Positions 1-11,200 of a stretch of DNA of 64,000 nucleotides are shown here, one piece after another (position 1 is the first letter of the stretch; each line of letters begins with the position of its first letter). The stretch comes from Ampelocalamus luodianensis (lineage: Eukaryota > Streptophyta > Magnoliopsida > Poales > Poaceae), in contig CM070619.1 of NCBI GenBank assembly GCA_036346255.1, forward strand, positions 34,974,342 to 35,038,341, given 5' to 3'. Made by a program: the position numbers and the translations under genes. Below the pieces are notes generated by a model, which saw only the letters and a program-made list of their open reading frames with translations, was not told the DNA's origin and did no database searches.

Positions 1-3000
1 TTAAAACTTTTTCTTACATCCTGTATTTCCTTTTGTACCAAGCAAGTATTGTACAAGAAGTTATGGAAATACGGTCACAAGTCTTTGATCCAAATCTTGA
101 GCTTTCAAAAACAATCTTGTCAAACCTCCGATCATCTCCGAAATATTTTTTCCTAAGTTCTTGGGATGGTATGTGACCCTCTCAAAAGTTTCACAATTTT
201 TAGAAATTGTTTGAATATTTTGGAGGTCAGTCAAACCGATTCAAAATCTAGTCAAACCTTGGACCGATGCCTTGTAAATTTTGGAGGAAAATCCACAGCA
301 CCAAAGCCTCTGAAAAATTTATGCTAGGTCCTCGTTTGAGCTAGCAAGCTTCTGTAAAATTTTTATAATTTTTGGAGTCGGTTTGCGGCCTCAAACAATT
401 CTCCAAGGAGCAGCTCCTTCTAAAACCGTAAAGACTAAATCTGGTTGAGTCGGACTCGGGCTCGGACCCGATCCCAACTCAACCGACTTGGTTGGACCAC
501 GCCGCCACGCCGACTCGCTCAAGATTTTGCGCGCGGCCGAGCCATTGATCCCAATCCAATACTCGACGACTCCCACGATCCGAGGAGCTCTTGAGCGCCT
601 CGGCGCCTGGGGTGGTCCTAGCCGTGGATACCCATCGGTGGCTCACGACCTCCCAGACCTCCTCGCCCGCGCCGACCTCCCCACTCGGCGATTCGGGATG
701 TCCAGACCTCCTTAGCGCCAGTTTCTTCCTCACGACCTCCCGAGGTCCGCCCGCCATGAAATTTCACACCTCAGCATGTGTCGTAACCGTGGCGGTTGGG
801 AGCGTGGCCTGTCACTTTGGTCCTTCCCAACGTCTCTTTCACATACATTAAATGTGTCAGAGCCCAGCCCTAGAAGTCGCTCCCTACCTACCGCTCTTGT
901 CAAATCTAGCAAGTCATGGCGAGGCATGGACCTTGCTCACAGTGGGTTTGCTCCTAGCCTTGTCCAGCGCCCGGCCATGTATAGCCGTGGTTCCTTCCTC
1001 CTTTCTTTCCCCGTCACTTGGTGTCGTTTAGACTCTCTGCCAGAGTGTGAGCCCCAAACCCGAGCACCGAGAGCCCTTCCTTACCTCCATTGTCACCTTT
1101 GGAGCTCCTGCCGGCTCGAGCTCCAGTGGTTCCATCAACGTTCTGCCTGCTTTCCTTGTCATCTCGAGCACCTCGAGCATTCTCTAACTTGTTGTGGTTG
1201 TCCATCGCAGAGGTGGTCAAGTTGGGGAGCCGCTGACGGGTCGAGGTCGCTTCTTCTCCTTCGCCGCAAACACATCACCGCTGGACTTCGCCGACCTTCT
1301 CCATGTCCCTCCGCCTTCCTCCTCGACCTTCCCTACACTCGGGTGAGTTCATTTTAGTCCCTAGAGCTTAGGGTCTAGCTAGCTTAGCTCGTGGCGCCGG
1401 CTTTGTCGTTTCGGTTTTTGCCGAAAGGCTTGTCCTCCGCCATTCTCCGCTCACCGGCGTTTAAAGGCCGTCGCCGCCGAGAGTGCTCTCCGCTAGGTCC
1501 GCAACACTATTGCGAGTATATCGGTGCCCTTGGTCGTGCCGCCGAGGTCCCCATCGCCACGGCAAAAACCGTTGAGCCCGCCGGGATTTTGCCGTTCAAA
1601 ACTCCTGCTGTCATCGTGTTAGGACATCTTAAATGCCCATTTATTACCAATCATCGTGAGTGATGAGTTGTCTTAGCCGCCACCCTTTGTCGCCGTCCGA
1701 GGTCCCGCGCTTTAACAAAGACCTTGGACCTCCTCGGGTTCTTCGTGACCGCCTAGACCTCCCAAGTTTAGATCGGACCTTTAGATCTTTTCCGCAAAAC
1801 CTTTTTAGTATAAGACCTCCTCGGTCCTTTTGCAAAGACCACCTCGAGCCACTCCCGAGGTCCTCTTTGTAAAAGACCACCCCTTGTCATGTTGTCAAAA
1901 CCACCCTCTCGGACCTCTTCCGAGGTCCTCTTTGCAAAAGACCTCCCTTAGTCATTTTTGCAAAGACCACCCTCTGGTCCTCTTTGTAAAAGCCACCTGG
2001 CCTTTTACAAGGAAAACCCCCTTCGGACCTCCTAGGTTCAATCCTGGCCGTTCGCGACCTCCCGCTTTAGATCTGAGCGTTAGATTTTATTTGTAAAATC
2101 TTTAGTCTTAGGACCTCCTCGCTCATCTTGATCGCCCGGACCTCCTCTCGGGATCGTGTCCGCAAAGACCTCCCTCGAGATCTAGACCGCTGAAGACCTC
2201 CTCCGTGTGCTCTTAGACGCCTAGACCTCTCTCCGGGTTTACCCGTAGACCTCCCTAGTGCTCGGACCGCCAGATCTCGATCCGACGGTCCACGACTCGG
2301 TAGGCGCCAGACCTCCTTGGCGGCACCTGCACGACCGGTCGTGATCGTTGGATCGATCTCAACGGTCCGCACCTCCCGGGCTGGAGAGGAGGTCTTCACA
2401 TGCTGCAGTGCTGAGGTCTGTGGCCCAACGATGCAAGATCGACGGCCCACGACCTCTCCTTTGTCTTCCGATTCGGTTGGACCTCCCGAGAGCTCAAAGT
2501 TTCCTAAGTCTTTTCTTTGTTCCAAATTTCAAAAGTACTTAACTTTGTCATTTTAACTCCTTTTGAATGATTCCATTCTTTGTAGCTTTGTTTTAGTATG
2601 AACTTTAACTGAGGATGAAATTAGGCCCTGCTTTGTAGCAGAAAATGATTTAAACAAAGATGATCTTGTTAATGAAAGATGATGTCTAGAAATTCATGGA
2701 AAAATTTGTAAAACACATAACTTCCTCTCTGTAGTTGCAAATCGAGCAAACTCAACCTAGTAAATTTGGCCTGTAGACATGCTTTAATTTGAACTAGGCT
2801 TTGTCTTTATTCATGTTCTGAGAAATGATATATGCTAGTTTTAGAACTTAGAAAATCATAACTAATTCATTATAACTCCAATTTGTGCAAACTCAGTTTT
2901 GCTGTTGTTAGGATAACCATATCTACCTACTATAAAAATTTCAAGTTCCAGATCATTCTAGAAATTTTCGCCATGAACAGTAACTTTAATTAATTTAATT

Positions 3001-4821
3001 GGGATTTTTCAGATGAGAGAATTTAAATTGGCTATAACTTTTCATACTAAGTCCAAATGAAGTGATTCTTGTTTTTAAAATTGTCTAAAATCAACCTCTA
3101 GCTGCTGTAGAAATTTGATTGGATTTGGATGTTCTTTGCTGTTGAGTTCCTTTTGGTGTTCTTCGTTCTTATCGGTTTTTATCGCTTTTTCAAGTAGGTT
3201 CAAGAATTTATTGAACCTGAGCACTCCCCTGCAGCAAGAACAAATCCAGCAAGGCAAGCAGTTTGATCATGTTAATCCCAGTATTTTAAGTATTTATGTT
3301 GTTTACAACTTCTATGTATGCATTGCTATCTTGTTTTAACTATTGTCGTTAGTTGGCCTAGTAGATGCATTTCCTTAGCAAATGATTATCCTCTACTACC
3401 ATGAGCCTAGGCATTGCTGTGATTTAGAGTTCGTGGATGAGCTCTTGTCACTTAGTAGTTTACTTAATTAATTGCTTAGCCATGCTTAGCCGGTAGAAAT
3501 GGGCTGTTATCGACTTGTCGATAACCTTGATCACACAAAACTTATTATGATTTATGATTTCCACCTTGTGCCATGTCTACTTATGAAAACTAAAACTGAA
3601 AACAAAATGATTTAGACTTGGGCACAATGGTAAGATGGTGTGATTTTGGGTGTGATCGAATGGTGCCCTGGTCAACAAGGACCGAACATCTTGTTACACT
3701 AAACTAAGCATTTTAGCGCTAACCACATTAGAGGGTATGGGACCTCTCTTGACTTAGTACTTTGGCGTGTATTGGCTCGAGTCGCAGGGAGTCGCAGGAG
3801 GGATGGTGTTGGGAGATTGTAGTGTCCGAAAGACTTCACCCGTGATGGGATTTGTTGTCTTTCGGCTTGCAATGTAAGCATATGGGTTTCTATCCATATG
3901 AGCGGCTCGTAGTTAATACACAAGATTGGAAATGTCTCAGGACTTAGCAGTGTAAGCATACCTTCTATAGTGTGCTTTGTGGCTTGAAGGCGATCTCAAG
4001 TGTGGGTACATTGGTACACCCCCGCAGGTTAAAACTATTCAATAGCCTCGCCCTAGGTTATGGACACGCTTGGCAAGGTCTTTCAAGAGTTAGACTACAA
4101 CCTTTTAAATTAAAACTTGATGGGTGGTACGAATCGGGGATTCGTGCTATGTTGTGGTGGCTATTGGGATAGTCGCTTCCAGGTGGTTACTTGTATGTAC
4201 CTTTACTTACTGTTACTTTGATAACAAAACAGATTTGCAAACTTGCTTTTAAAATATATTACATTATTGCAAATAAAGTTGGCTTCATGCAAAATGAGAT
4301 ATACAACCTCCACCTAAATAAGCTTGCATGTAGTTTATGAGTAGGTCTGCTATTCCACACGTCAGTCTTGCGGGTACAAAGACAATCTTTGTACTCAGTT
4401 GCTTCGCTTAATTGTTTTGTTGCAGAGGAAGAAGGTGAGCCTGAGGGGCCTCACTTTTGTGAGCTGTGTTGTGGTAGCTTGCGGGGCGACTAGCTTGGCG
4501 GCCCGGTCGGTTGCCTTGTGGGTGTATGGCTAACCGGTCGACTTTTGTTCTAGCCATCTTATGGCACCTTTTGCTTCCGCTATCTTTCTTGTATATTGCT
4601 CTATTTGGCCGGTCGGCTCTTTTGTAATAACTTTACTTTATGTATGTCATTGTTGAACTTAGTAATATATGTTGTATGGAAATGATGTGTAATTTTGTGA
4701 TGATGTGCATATGCTGCAATTCTGGGAAGCATATGACCATCGAGGCTTAGAATGTTTAATTAGTAACGCTATAACCATTTGGAGGTTAAGTGTTACTAGT
4801 TAAATATTCCGGGTCCTCACA
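1..4821 (+). repeat. 5' LTR, missing about its first 53 bp
   Basis: Position 1 aligns with 8297 of the 3' LTR, and the repeat ends in gggtcctcaca just before the primer site, so about 4874 bp would be the full length. The first half (about 400-2530) is GC-rich and the second half AT-rich. Frames such as 776-1357 are open by chance here and are not conserved in frame in the partner LTR. Differences between the two LTRs are mainly small indels, concentrated in the GC-rich half. Confidence 0.93.
1800..2035 (+). repeat. degenerate tandem repeat inside the 5' LTR
   Basis: A unit built around gaggtcctctttgYaaaag followed by accacc or acctcc recurs about five times with variable spacing. The same block appears in the 3' LTR near 10118-10330. 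It explains several spurious open frames on both strands. Confidence 0.7.
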
Positions 4822-4825
4822 AAGT

Positions 4826-4838
4826 TGGTATCAGAGCC
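4826..4838 (+). other. primer binding site (initiator tRNA-Met type)
   Basis: TGGTATCAGAGCC lies four bases after the LTR end CA (4820-4821). This is the usual minus-strand priming site of plant LTR retrotransposons and fixes the LTR boundary. Confidence 0.93.
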
Positions 4839-5114
4839 ATATTGACCGTAGAAACCCCTAGCTTGGTCGCCTTTAGGATATTTTGAAAACTTACTTCCAA
4901 ATAGTTTATGAAAACTTAAGTAAGTTCTCTAATTTTGTTCTTTACCTATCTTAGCTTGCTCATCTCACCTTACCCTGACTTAAGTTTGAAAAAGTTGTTC
5001 CTCTCTTCCTTTCAAAAATTAGCCTCTATCGATTAACTTGGTTTTGGGAGAACCATGAGAGCTTGGAGAAAGAAATTTGGACAGCTAGCTAGTGGTGAGT
5101 AATTAAGGTAGGAA
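4839..5114 (+). other. leader of the gag-less element, no gene seen
   Basis: About 275 bp of AT-rich untranslated leader between the primer site and the protease remnant. A Tekay-like element normally has gag and the protease N-terminus here; their absence implies an internal deletion ending near 5110. Confidence 0.7.
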
Positions 5115-5861
5115 ATGAGAGCTGACCAAGTATGCCGGGATGTTCCTATCCACATCGAAGGAGTGGGATTCTTGGCGAATCTTATCCTACTCGACTCGGC
5201 GCGCCTGGATGTGATTCTTGGCATGGATTGGTTGTCCCAACACTTGGGGCAAATCGATTGTGCCAGGAAGATTGTCTACCTCACCAGCCCTTCAGGTGAA
5301 CAGGTTGGGTTTTCGCCGCAGTTGCGGGAGCCCCACCTTTTTGCCCTTGAAGCAAAGCCACCATTGGAGATTCATGATGTCCCCACGGTGTGTGACTTCG
5401 CGGATGTCTTTCCTGAAGATTTGCCCGGGATGCCTCCTGTTCGAGAACTGGAGTTCGTGATAGAGTTGCTGCCCGGTACCGCCCCTATTTCAAAGAGGCC
5501 GTATCGCATGCCTCCTAATGAGTTGGAAGAGCTGAAGAAGCAACTAGGTGAGCTACAAGAGAAGGGTTTCATTCGTCCTAGCTCATCTCCTTGGGGTTGT
5601 CCAGTTATTTTTGTGAAGAAGAAGGACAAGACCTTACGTATGTGTGTTGATTACCGTCCGCTTAATGAAGTGACGGTGAAGAACAAGTATCCTTTGCCCC
5701 GTATTGATGATCTTTTCGATCGGTTGACTGGAGCACGTGTCTTCTCCAAGATTGACTTGAGATTGGGCTATCATCAAGTCGATCGATCGAGAGGATATTC
5801 CAAGACCGCTTTGCTACTCGTTATGGTCTTTACGAGTACACCGTCATGTCTTTTGGTTTGA
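5115..5861 (+). pseudogene. pol fragment: protease C-terminus and start of reverse transcriptase
   Basis: The 248-codon frame begins inside the aspartic protease, after its catalytic DTG, and shows the C-terminal protease motif [10 protein letters not shown] (about residues 33-42). A linker leads into the RT, seen as [19 protein letters not shown] and then [14 protein letters not shown] and [12 protein letters not shown], the standard Ty3/gypsy finger and palm blocks. The frame breaks after about residue 220, where the RT reading continues in another phase. The first ATG is simply the first in frame; the original polyprotein started upstream in the deleted gag. Confidence 0.9.
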
Positions 5862-6239
5862 CTAATGCTCTGCTTATTCATGAATCTTATGAACTCGGTA
5901 TTCATGGAGTATTTGGATAGGTTTGTGGTGGTATTCATCGATGATATCCTCATCTACTCCAAGAGTGAAGAAGAGCATGCTGAGCATCTTAAGCTTGTGT
6001 TGGGCAAGCTGCGTGAGCACCGGTTGTATGCCAAATTCAGCAAGTGCGAGTTCTGGTTGAAGGAAGTGGCATTCTTAGGCCATGTTCTTTCAGGGGGTGT
6101 GGTCGTGGATCCTAGCAAGGTCGGTGATGTACTATCTTGGGGTCGCCCAAGTCGGTCACCGATGTGCGAGTTTTCTTGGTTTGGTAGGGCTACTATCGCC
6201 GCTTCATCGAGAATTTCTCCAAGATTGCAAAGCCTATGA
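5862..6239 (+). pseudogene. reverse transcriptase palm, frameshifted
   Basis: Continues the RT after the break. [15 protein letters not shown] carries the catalytic aspartate pair (FIDD variant of YVDD), followed by [21 protein letters not shown] and a KCEFW motif typical of Ty3/gypsy RT. Shortly after GHVLSGG the frame drifts through several small indels, so the thumb is readable only by changing frame. It cannot encode a working enzyme. Confidence 0.9.
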
Positions 6240-6844
6240 CCGAACCGCCAAGAAAGACAAGAAGTTTGAGTGGTCCGCCGCTTGTGATGTGAGTTTTCAG
6301 AACTCAAGAAGCGGTTGACCTCAGCCTCAAGCTTGTTCTCCCGATATTCGCAAGAGTTTTGATATCTTTGTGATGCTTCGTCGTCGGTCTTGGTTGTGTT
6401 CTTATGCAGAAGGCAAGGTTGTGGCCTATGCATCGCGGCAATGAGGCCTCATGAACTCAACTATCCTACTCATGACTTGGAGTTAGTCTGTGGTTCATGC
6501 ACTCAAGATTTGGCGGCATTATCCGATTGGTAATCATGAGGTGTATTCACCACAAGAGCTTGAAGTACTTGTTCACCCAAACAGATCCGAACCTCGTGCA
6601 AAGGAGATGGTTGGAATTGATCAAGGATTATGACATGGGTATTCAGTACCATCCGGCAAGGCCAATGTTGTGGCGAGATGCGTTTAGTCGAAGGTGTATT
6701 GCAAAGATGTTGATGCTCCAAAGCAAGACGACCGCTCTCATTTCTGAATTTCAGCGCCTTAATTTGGGGTTAATCGAGCACGCTTCTCTTGCTACCTTGG
6801 TTGTGCAGCCAACCTTGGTGGACCAAATCAAGGCGGCACAATGA
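6240..6844 (+). pseudogene. RNase H remnant, frameshifted
   Basis: The clearest part is 6497-6844, with SLKYLFTQTDPNLVQRRWLE followed by a DYDMGIQYHPA-type block and DAFSRR, which is the end of the Ty3/gypsy RNase H and the tether to integrase. Upstream, the residues normally giving the first RNase H acidic positions are scattered over three frames by small indels. Identification rests on motif order after the RT. Confidence 0.85.
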
Positions 6845-7640
6845 CAGATGATGCCGTGTGAGTCGATCAGCGAACATCAAGGATGGATAGCCAAGTGCTT
6901 TTCGTGAGGATGAGCATGGCGTTGTGTGGTTTGGGCAGCGTCTTGTGGTTCCTAAGGTCATGGAATTGCGGATTTGATCCTCCGCGAAGCCCATGATTCT
7001 CCTTTGTCCATCCATCCCGGGCTACCAAGATGTATCAGACCTTCGCCGAGATTCTCGTGGACCCGAATGAAGCGAGATTGCCAAGTTCGCTGCCGAGTGC
7101 GACGTGTGTCGCCGTGTGAAGGCCGAGCATCGCCGTCCAGCAGTCTTCTTCACCTTTGCCGCGCGCAATGGAAGTGGATTCCGCTGGCATGGACTTCATC
7201 ACCGGATTGCCCGCTCGTCCAAGGGAATGATGCTATTTGGGTCGTGATTGACCGGTTGACTAAAGTGGCACATTTCCTTCCGCCAAGACTCGCCGTGTGG
7301 GGCCTTTGGCCAACTTTATGTCTCGAGGATTGTGAGTCTTCACGGTGTACCAAGACGATTATTTCGATCGTGGTGCGCTTTTCACCTCGCGGTTTTGGCA
7401 TAGTCGCAAGAGGCTATGGGGACCCGCCTTCACTTCAAGATCTGACCTTTCATCCTCGGATCGATGGTCGACGGAGCGAGTCAACCAAGTGTTAGAAGAT
7501 ATGCTCCGTGCTTGTGTTCTTTCCTATGGGAAGAAGTGGGAGAAATGCCTACCTTTTTGCCGAGTTCTCCTACAACAACGGCTATCGTGCCGTCTTGGCA
7601 TGGCACCGCTTGAGGCCTTGTATGGGAGAAGGTGTAGAAC
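6845..7640 (+). pseudogene. integrase remnant: zinc finger and catalytic core
   Basis: A histidine pair is visible in EAHDSPLSIHPG (about 6985-7020) and a CDVCRRVKAEH-like cysteine pair near 7097-7135, together the HHCC zinc finger. The core starts with a MDFITGLP-like stretch near 7190 and WVVIDRLTKVAHFLP near 7225-7285. A DRGALFTSRFW-like block near 7355-7400 carries the second acidic residue. Each block is in a different frame from the next, so at least five small indels have accumulated. Confidence 0.85.
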
Positions 7641-8230
7641 CCGTTGAACTGGTCGAGATCGGCGAGCGCGCGCCGCCCGAGTCGATTAATGAGGCCGAAA
7701 GCCGTGTCCAGCTTGATTCGCGAGCATCGCACACGCCCGCCTGCATGTAAGAGCTACGCAGACGCCGCCGCCGTGAGTTGAGATTTGAGCCCAATGACTT
7801 TGTGTATCTCAAAGTCTCTCCCTTGAAGGGCCATCGGTGTTTTGGCATCAAGGGCAAGTTGGCTCCTCGATATGTTGGGCCTTATCGCATCATCGAGAGT
7901 TGGAGCTGTTGCTTACAGTGTTGGAGCTACCACCGCACTTGAGGGTGTGCATGATGTGTTCCATGTGTCACACCAAGAAGTGCCTCCGTGTCCCGACCGA
8001 GAAAGCTCCGCTGGAGGTTCTCGATGTGCGTGAGAATTTGACCTACCGCGAGCATCCTGCTCGTATTCTTGAGGAATCGAACGGAGAACAAGGAACCGTG
8101 TAATCAAGTTCCTTAAGGTTCAGTGGTCAAACCATTCTCAAGATGAGGCAACTTGGGAGCGAGAAGATCGCCTTCGTGCAGATTTTCCTTCTTCTTCTCC
8201 GAGTAAACTAATCTCTGGTCGAGATTCTTG
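7641..8230 (+). pseudogene. integrase C-terminus with chromodomain-like tail
   Basis: Around 7837-8033 the sequence reads as the integrase C-terminal region (a GPYRI-like block, then a VHDVFHVSH motif) and at about 8100-8200 as VQWSNHSQDEATWEREDRLR, the core of a chromovirus chromodomain. Such domains read histone marks and steer integration into heterochromatin. Frame changes near 7930 and 8100 break it. The tail runs to within a few bases of the purine tract. Confidence 0.85.
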
Positions 8231-8243
8231 TAAGGGGGAGAGT
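8231..8243 (+). other. polypurine tract
   Basis: The purine-rich run taagggggagagt lies directly before the TG that opens the 3' LTR at 8244, the expected site of plus-strand priming. Confidence 0.88.
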
Positions 8244-11200
8244 TGTAACATCCCAATTTTGAGCTTGTGTTTCAAATGTAAGAAAATGAGTAGAAATTAA
8301 AACTTTTTCTTACATCCTGTATTTCCTTTGTACCAAGCAAGTATTGTACAAGAAGTTATGGAAATAATGAAGTCACAAGTCTTTTGATCCAAATCTTGAG
8401 CTTTCAAAAACAATCTTGTCAAACCTCGGATCATCTCCTGGAAATATTTTTCCTAAGTTCTTGGGACTAAGTATGTGACCCTCCAAAAGTTTCACAATTT
8501 TTAGAAATTGTTTGAATATTTTTGGAGGTCAAAAACCGATTCAAAATCTGGTCAAACCTTGGACCAAAGCCTTGTAAATTTTTGGAGGAAAATCCACAGC
8601 ACCAAAGCCTCTGAAAAATTTATGCTAGGTCCTCGCTTGAGCTAGCAAGCTCCTGTAAAAATTTTATAATTTTGGAGTCGGTTTGCGACCTCAAACAATT
8701 CTCCAAGGAGCAGCTCCTTCTAAAACCGTAAAGACTAAATCGTTGAGTCGGACTGGGCTCGGACCTGAGCCCAACTCAATCGACTTGGTTGGACCACGCC
8801 GCCCGACAAGACTCTCGGGCTCAAGCTTTTGCGCGAGCTGAACCATTGGATCCCAATCCAATACTCTCGACCTCCCCGATCCGAGGAGCTCTTGAGCGCC
8901 TCGGCGCCTGGGGTGGTCCTAGCCGTGGATACCCATCGTGTGGCTCACGACCTCCCAGACCTCCTCGCCGCGCTTGACCTCCCACCTCGGCGACTACGGG
9001 ACGCCCAGACCTCCTTAGCGTCAGAGCTTCTTCCTCACGACCTCCCGAGGTCCGCGCGCCATGAAATTTTGCACCTCTGCATGTGTCGAACCAGGCGCTT
9101 GGGAGCAATGGTTGTCACTTTGGTCCTTCCCAACGTCTCTTTCTGTCATACATTAAATGTGTCAGAGCCCACCCTAGAAGTCTTTCCCTACCTACATGCT
9201 CTTGTCAAATCTAGCAAGTCATGGCAGGGCATGGACCTTGCTCACAGTGGGTTTGCCCTAGCCTTGTCCGAGCGCCTGGCTATGTATAGCCGGTGGTTCC
9301 TTCCTCCTTTCTTTCCCGTCACTTGGTGCTGTTTATACTCTCTGCAGAGTGTGAGCCCCAAACCCGAGCACCGAGAGCCCTTCCTTACCTCCATTGTCAC
9401 CTTTGGAGCTCCCTGCCGGCTCGAGCTCCAGTGGTTCCATCAACGTTCTTGCTGCTTTCCTTGTCATCTCGAGCACCTCGAGCATTCTCTAACTTGCCGT
9501 GGTTGTCCATCGCAGAGGTGGTCAAGTTGGGGAGCCGCTTGACGGGTCGAGGTCGCCTTCTTCTCCTTCGCCGCAAACACATCACCGCGGGACTTCGCCG
9601 ACCTTCTCCAAGTCCCTCCGCCTTCCTCGACCTTCCCTACACTCGGGTGAGTTCATTTTAGTCCCTTAGAGCTTAGGGTCTAGCTAGCTTAGCTCGTGGC
9701 GCCGCTTTTTGTCGTTCTCGGTTTTTGCCGAAGGCTTGTCCTCCGCCATTCTCCGGCCGCGGCGTTTAAGGTCGCCGCCGCCGAGAGTGCTCTCCGCTAG
9801 TCTCGCGACACTATTGCGAGTATATCGGTGCCCTTGGTCGCGCCGCGAGGTCCCTATCGCCGGCGGCAAACCGCTTAGCCCGCTCGGGATTTTGCCGCTC
9901 AAAACTCCCGCGTCATCGTGTTAGGACATCTTAAATGCCCATTTATTACCAATCATCGATGAGCAGTGAGTTGTCTTAGCCGCCACCCTTTGTCACTTTG
10001 TCCGGAGGTCCCGCGCTTTAATAAAGACCTTGACCTCCTCTGGTTCTTCGTGACCGTCTAGACCTCCCCAAGTTTAGATCTGGACCTTTAGATCTTTTCC
10101 GCGAAAACCTTTTTAGTATAAGACCTCCCTCGGTCCTTTTGCAAAGACCACCTCTGAGCCACTCCCGAGGTCCTCTTTGTAAAAACCACCCTTGTCGTGT
10201 TGTCAAAACCACCCTCTTGACCTCTTCCGAGGTCCTCTTTGCAAAAGACCTCCCCTTGGTCATTTTTGCAAAGACCACCCTCGGGGTCCTCTTTGTAAAA
10301 AGCCACCCCTGGCCTTTTACAAGGAAAACCCCCGCTCAGACCTCCTAGGCTCAATCCTAGCCGTTCGCGACCTCCCCGGCTTTAGATCTGAGCGTTAGAT
10401 TTTATTTGTAAAATCTTTAGTCTTAGGACCTCCTCGTTCATCTTGATCGCCAGGACCTCCTCTCGGGATCGTGTCCGCAAAGACCTCCTCTCGGAGATCT
10501 AGACCGTTGAAGACCTCCTCCGTGAGCTCTTAGCCGTCTAGACCTCTCTCCGGTTTTACCCGTAGGACCTCCCCTAGTGCTCGGGGACCGCGGATCTCGA
10601 CCGACGGCCACGACTTCTGCTAGGCGCCAGACCTCCTTGCGCGCGCGCTGCACGCGACCGGTCGTGATCGTTGGATCAGATCTCAACGGTCCGCACCTCC
10701 CGCGCGGAGAGGAGGTCTTCCTGCAGCGCTGTGCCGAGGTCTGTGGCCTGCGATGCAAGATCGACGCCCACGACCTCTCATTTGTCTTCCATTCGGTTGG
10801 ACCTCCCGAGAGCTCAAAGTTTCTAAGTCTTTGTCGCTCCAAATTTCAAAAGTTCTTAACTTTGTCATTTTAACTCCTTTTGAATGATTCCAGCTTTGTA
10901 GCTTTGTTTTAGTATGAACTTTAACTGAGGATGAAATTAGGCCCTGCTTTGTAGCGAGAAAATGATTTAAACAAAGATGATCTTGTTAATGAAAGATGAT
11001 GTCTAGAAATTCATGGAAAAATTTGTAAAACACATAACTTCCTCTCTCAGAGTTGCAAATCGAGCAAACTCAACCTAGTAAATTTGGCCTGTAGACATGC
11101 TTTAATTTGAACTAGGCTTTGTCTTTATTCATGTTCCTGAGAAATGATATATGCTAGTTTTAGAACTTAGAAAAATCATAACTAATTCATTATAACTCCA

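Noticed and set aside
776..1357. 193-codon plus-strand frame
   Set aside because: Lies in the GC-rich half of the LTR; the corresponding part of the 3' LTR (8829-9542) is open in a different extent because of indels, and no domain is visible.
8829..9542. 237-codon plus-strand frame
   Set aside because: LTR sequence, not conserved in frame with the 5' LTR copy; composition explains its length.
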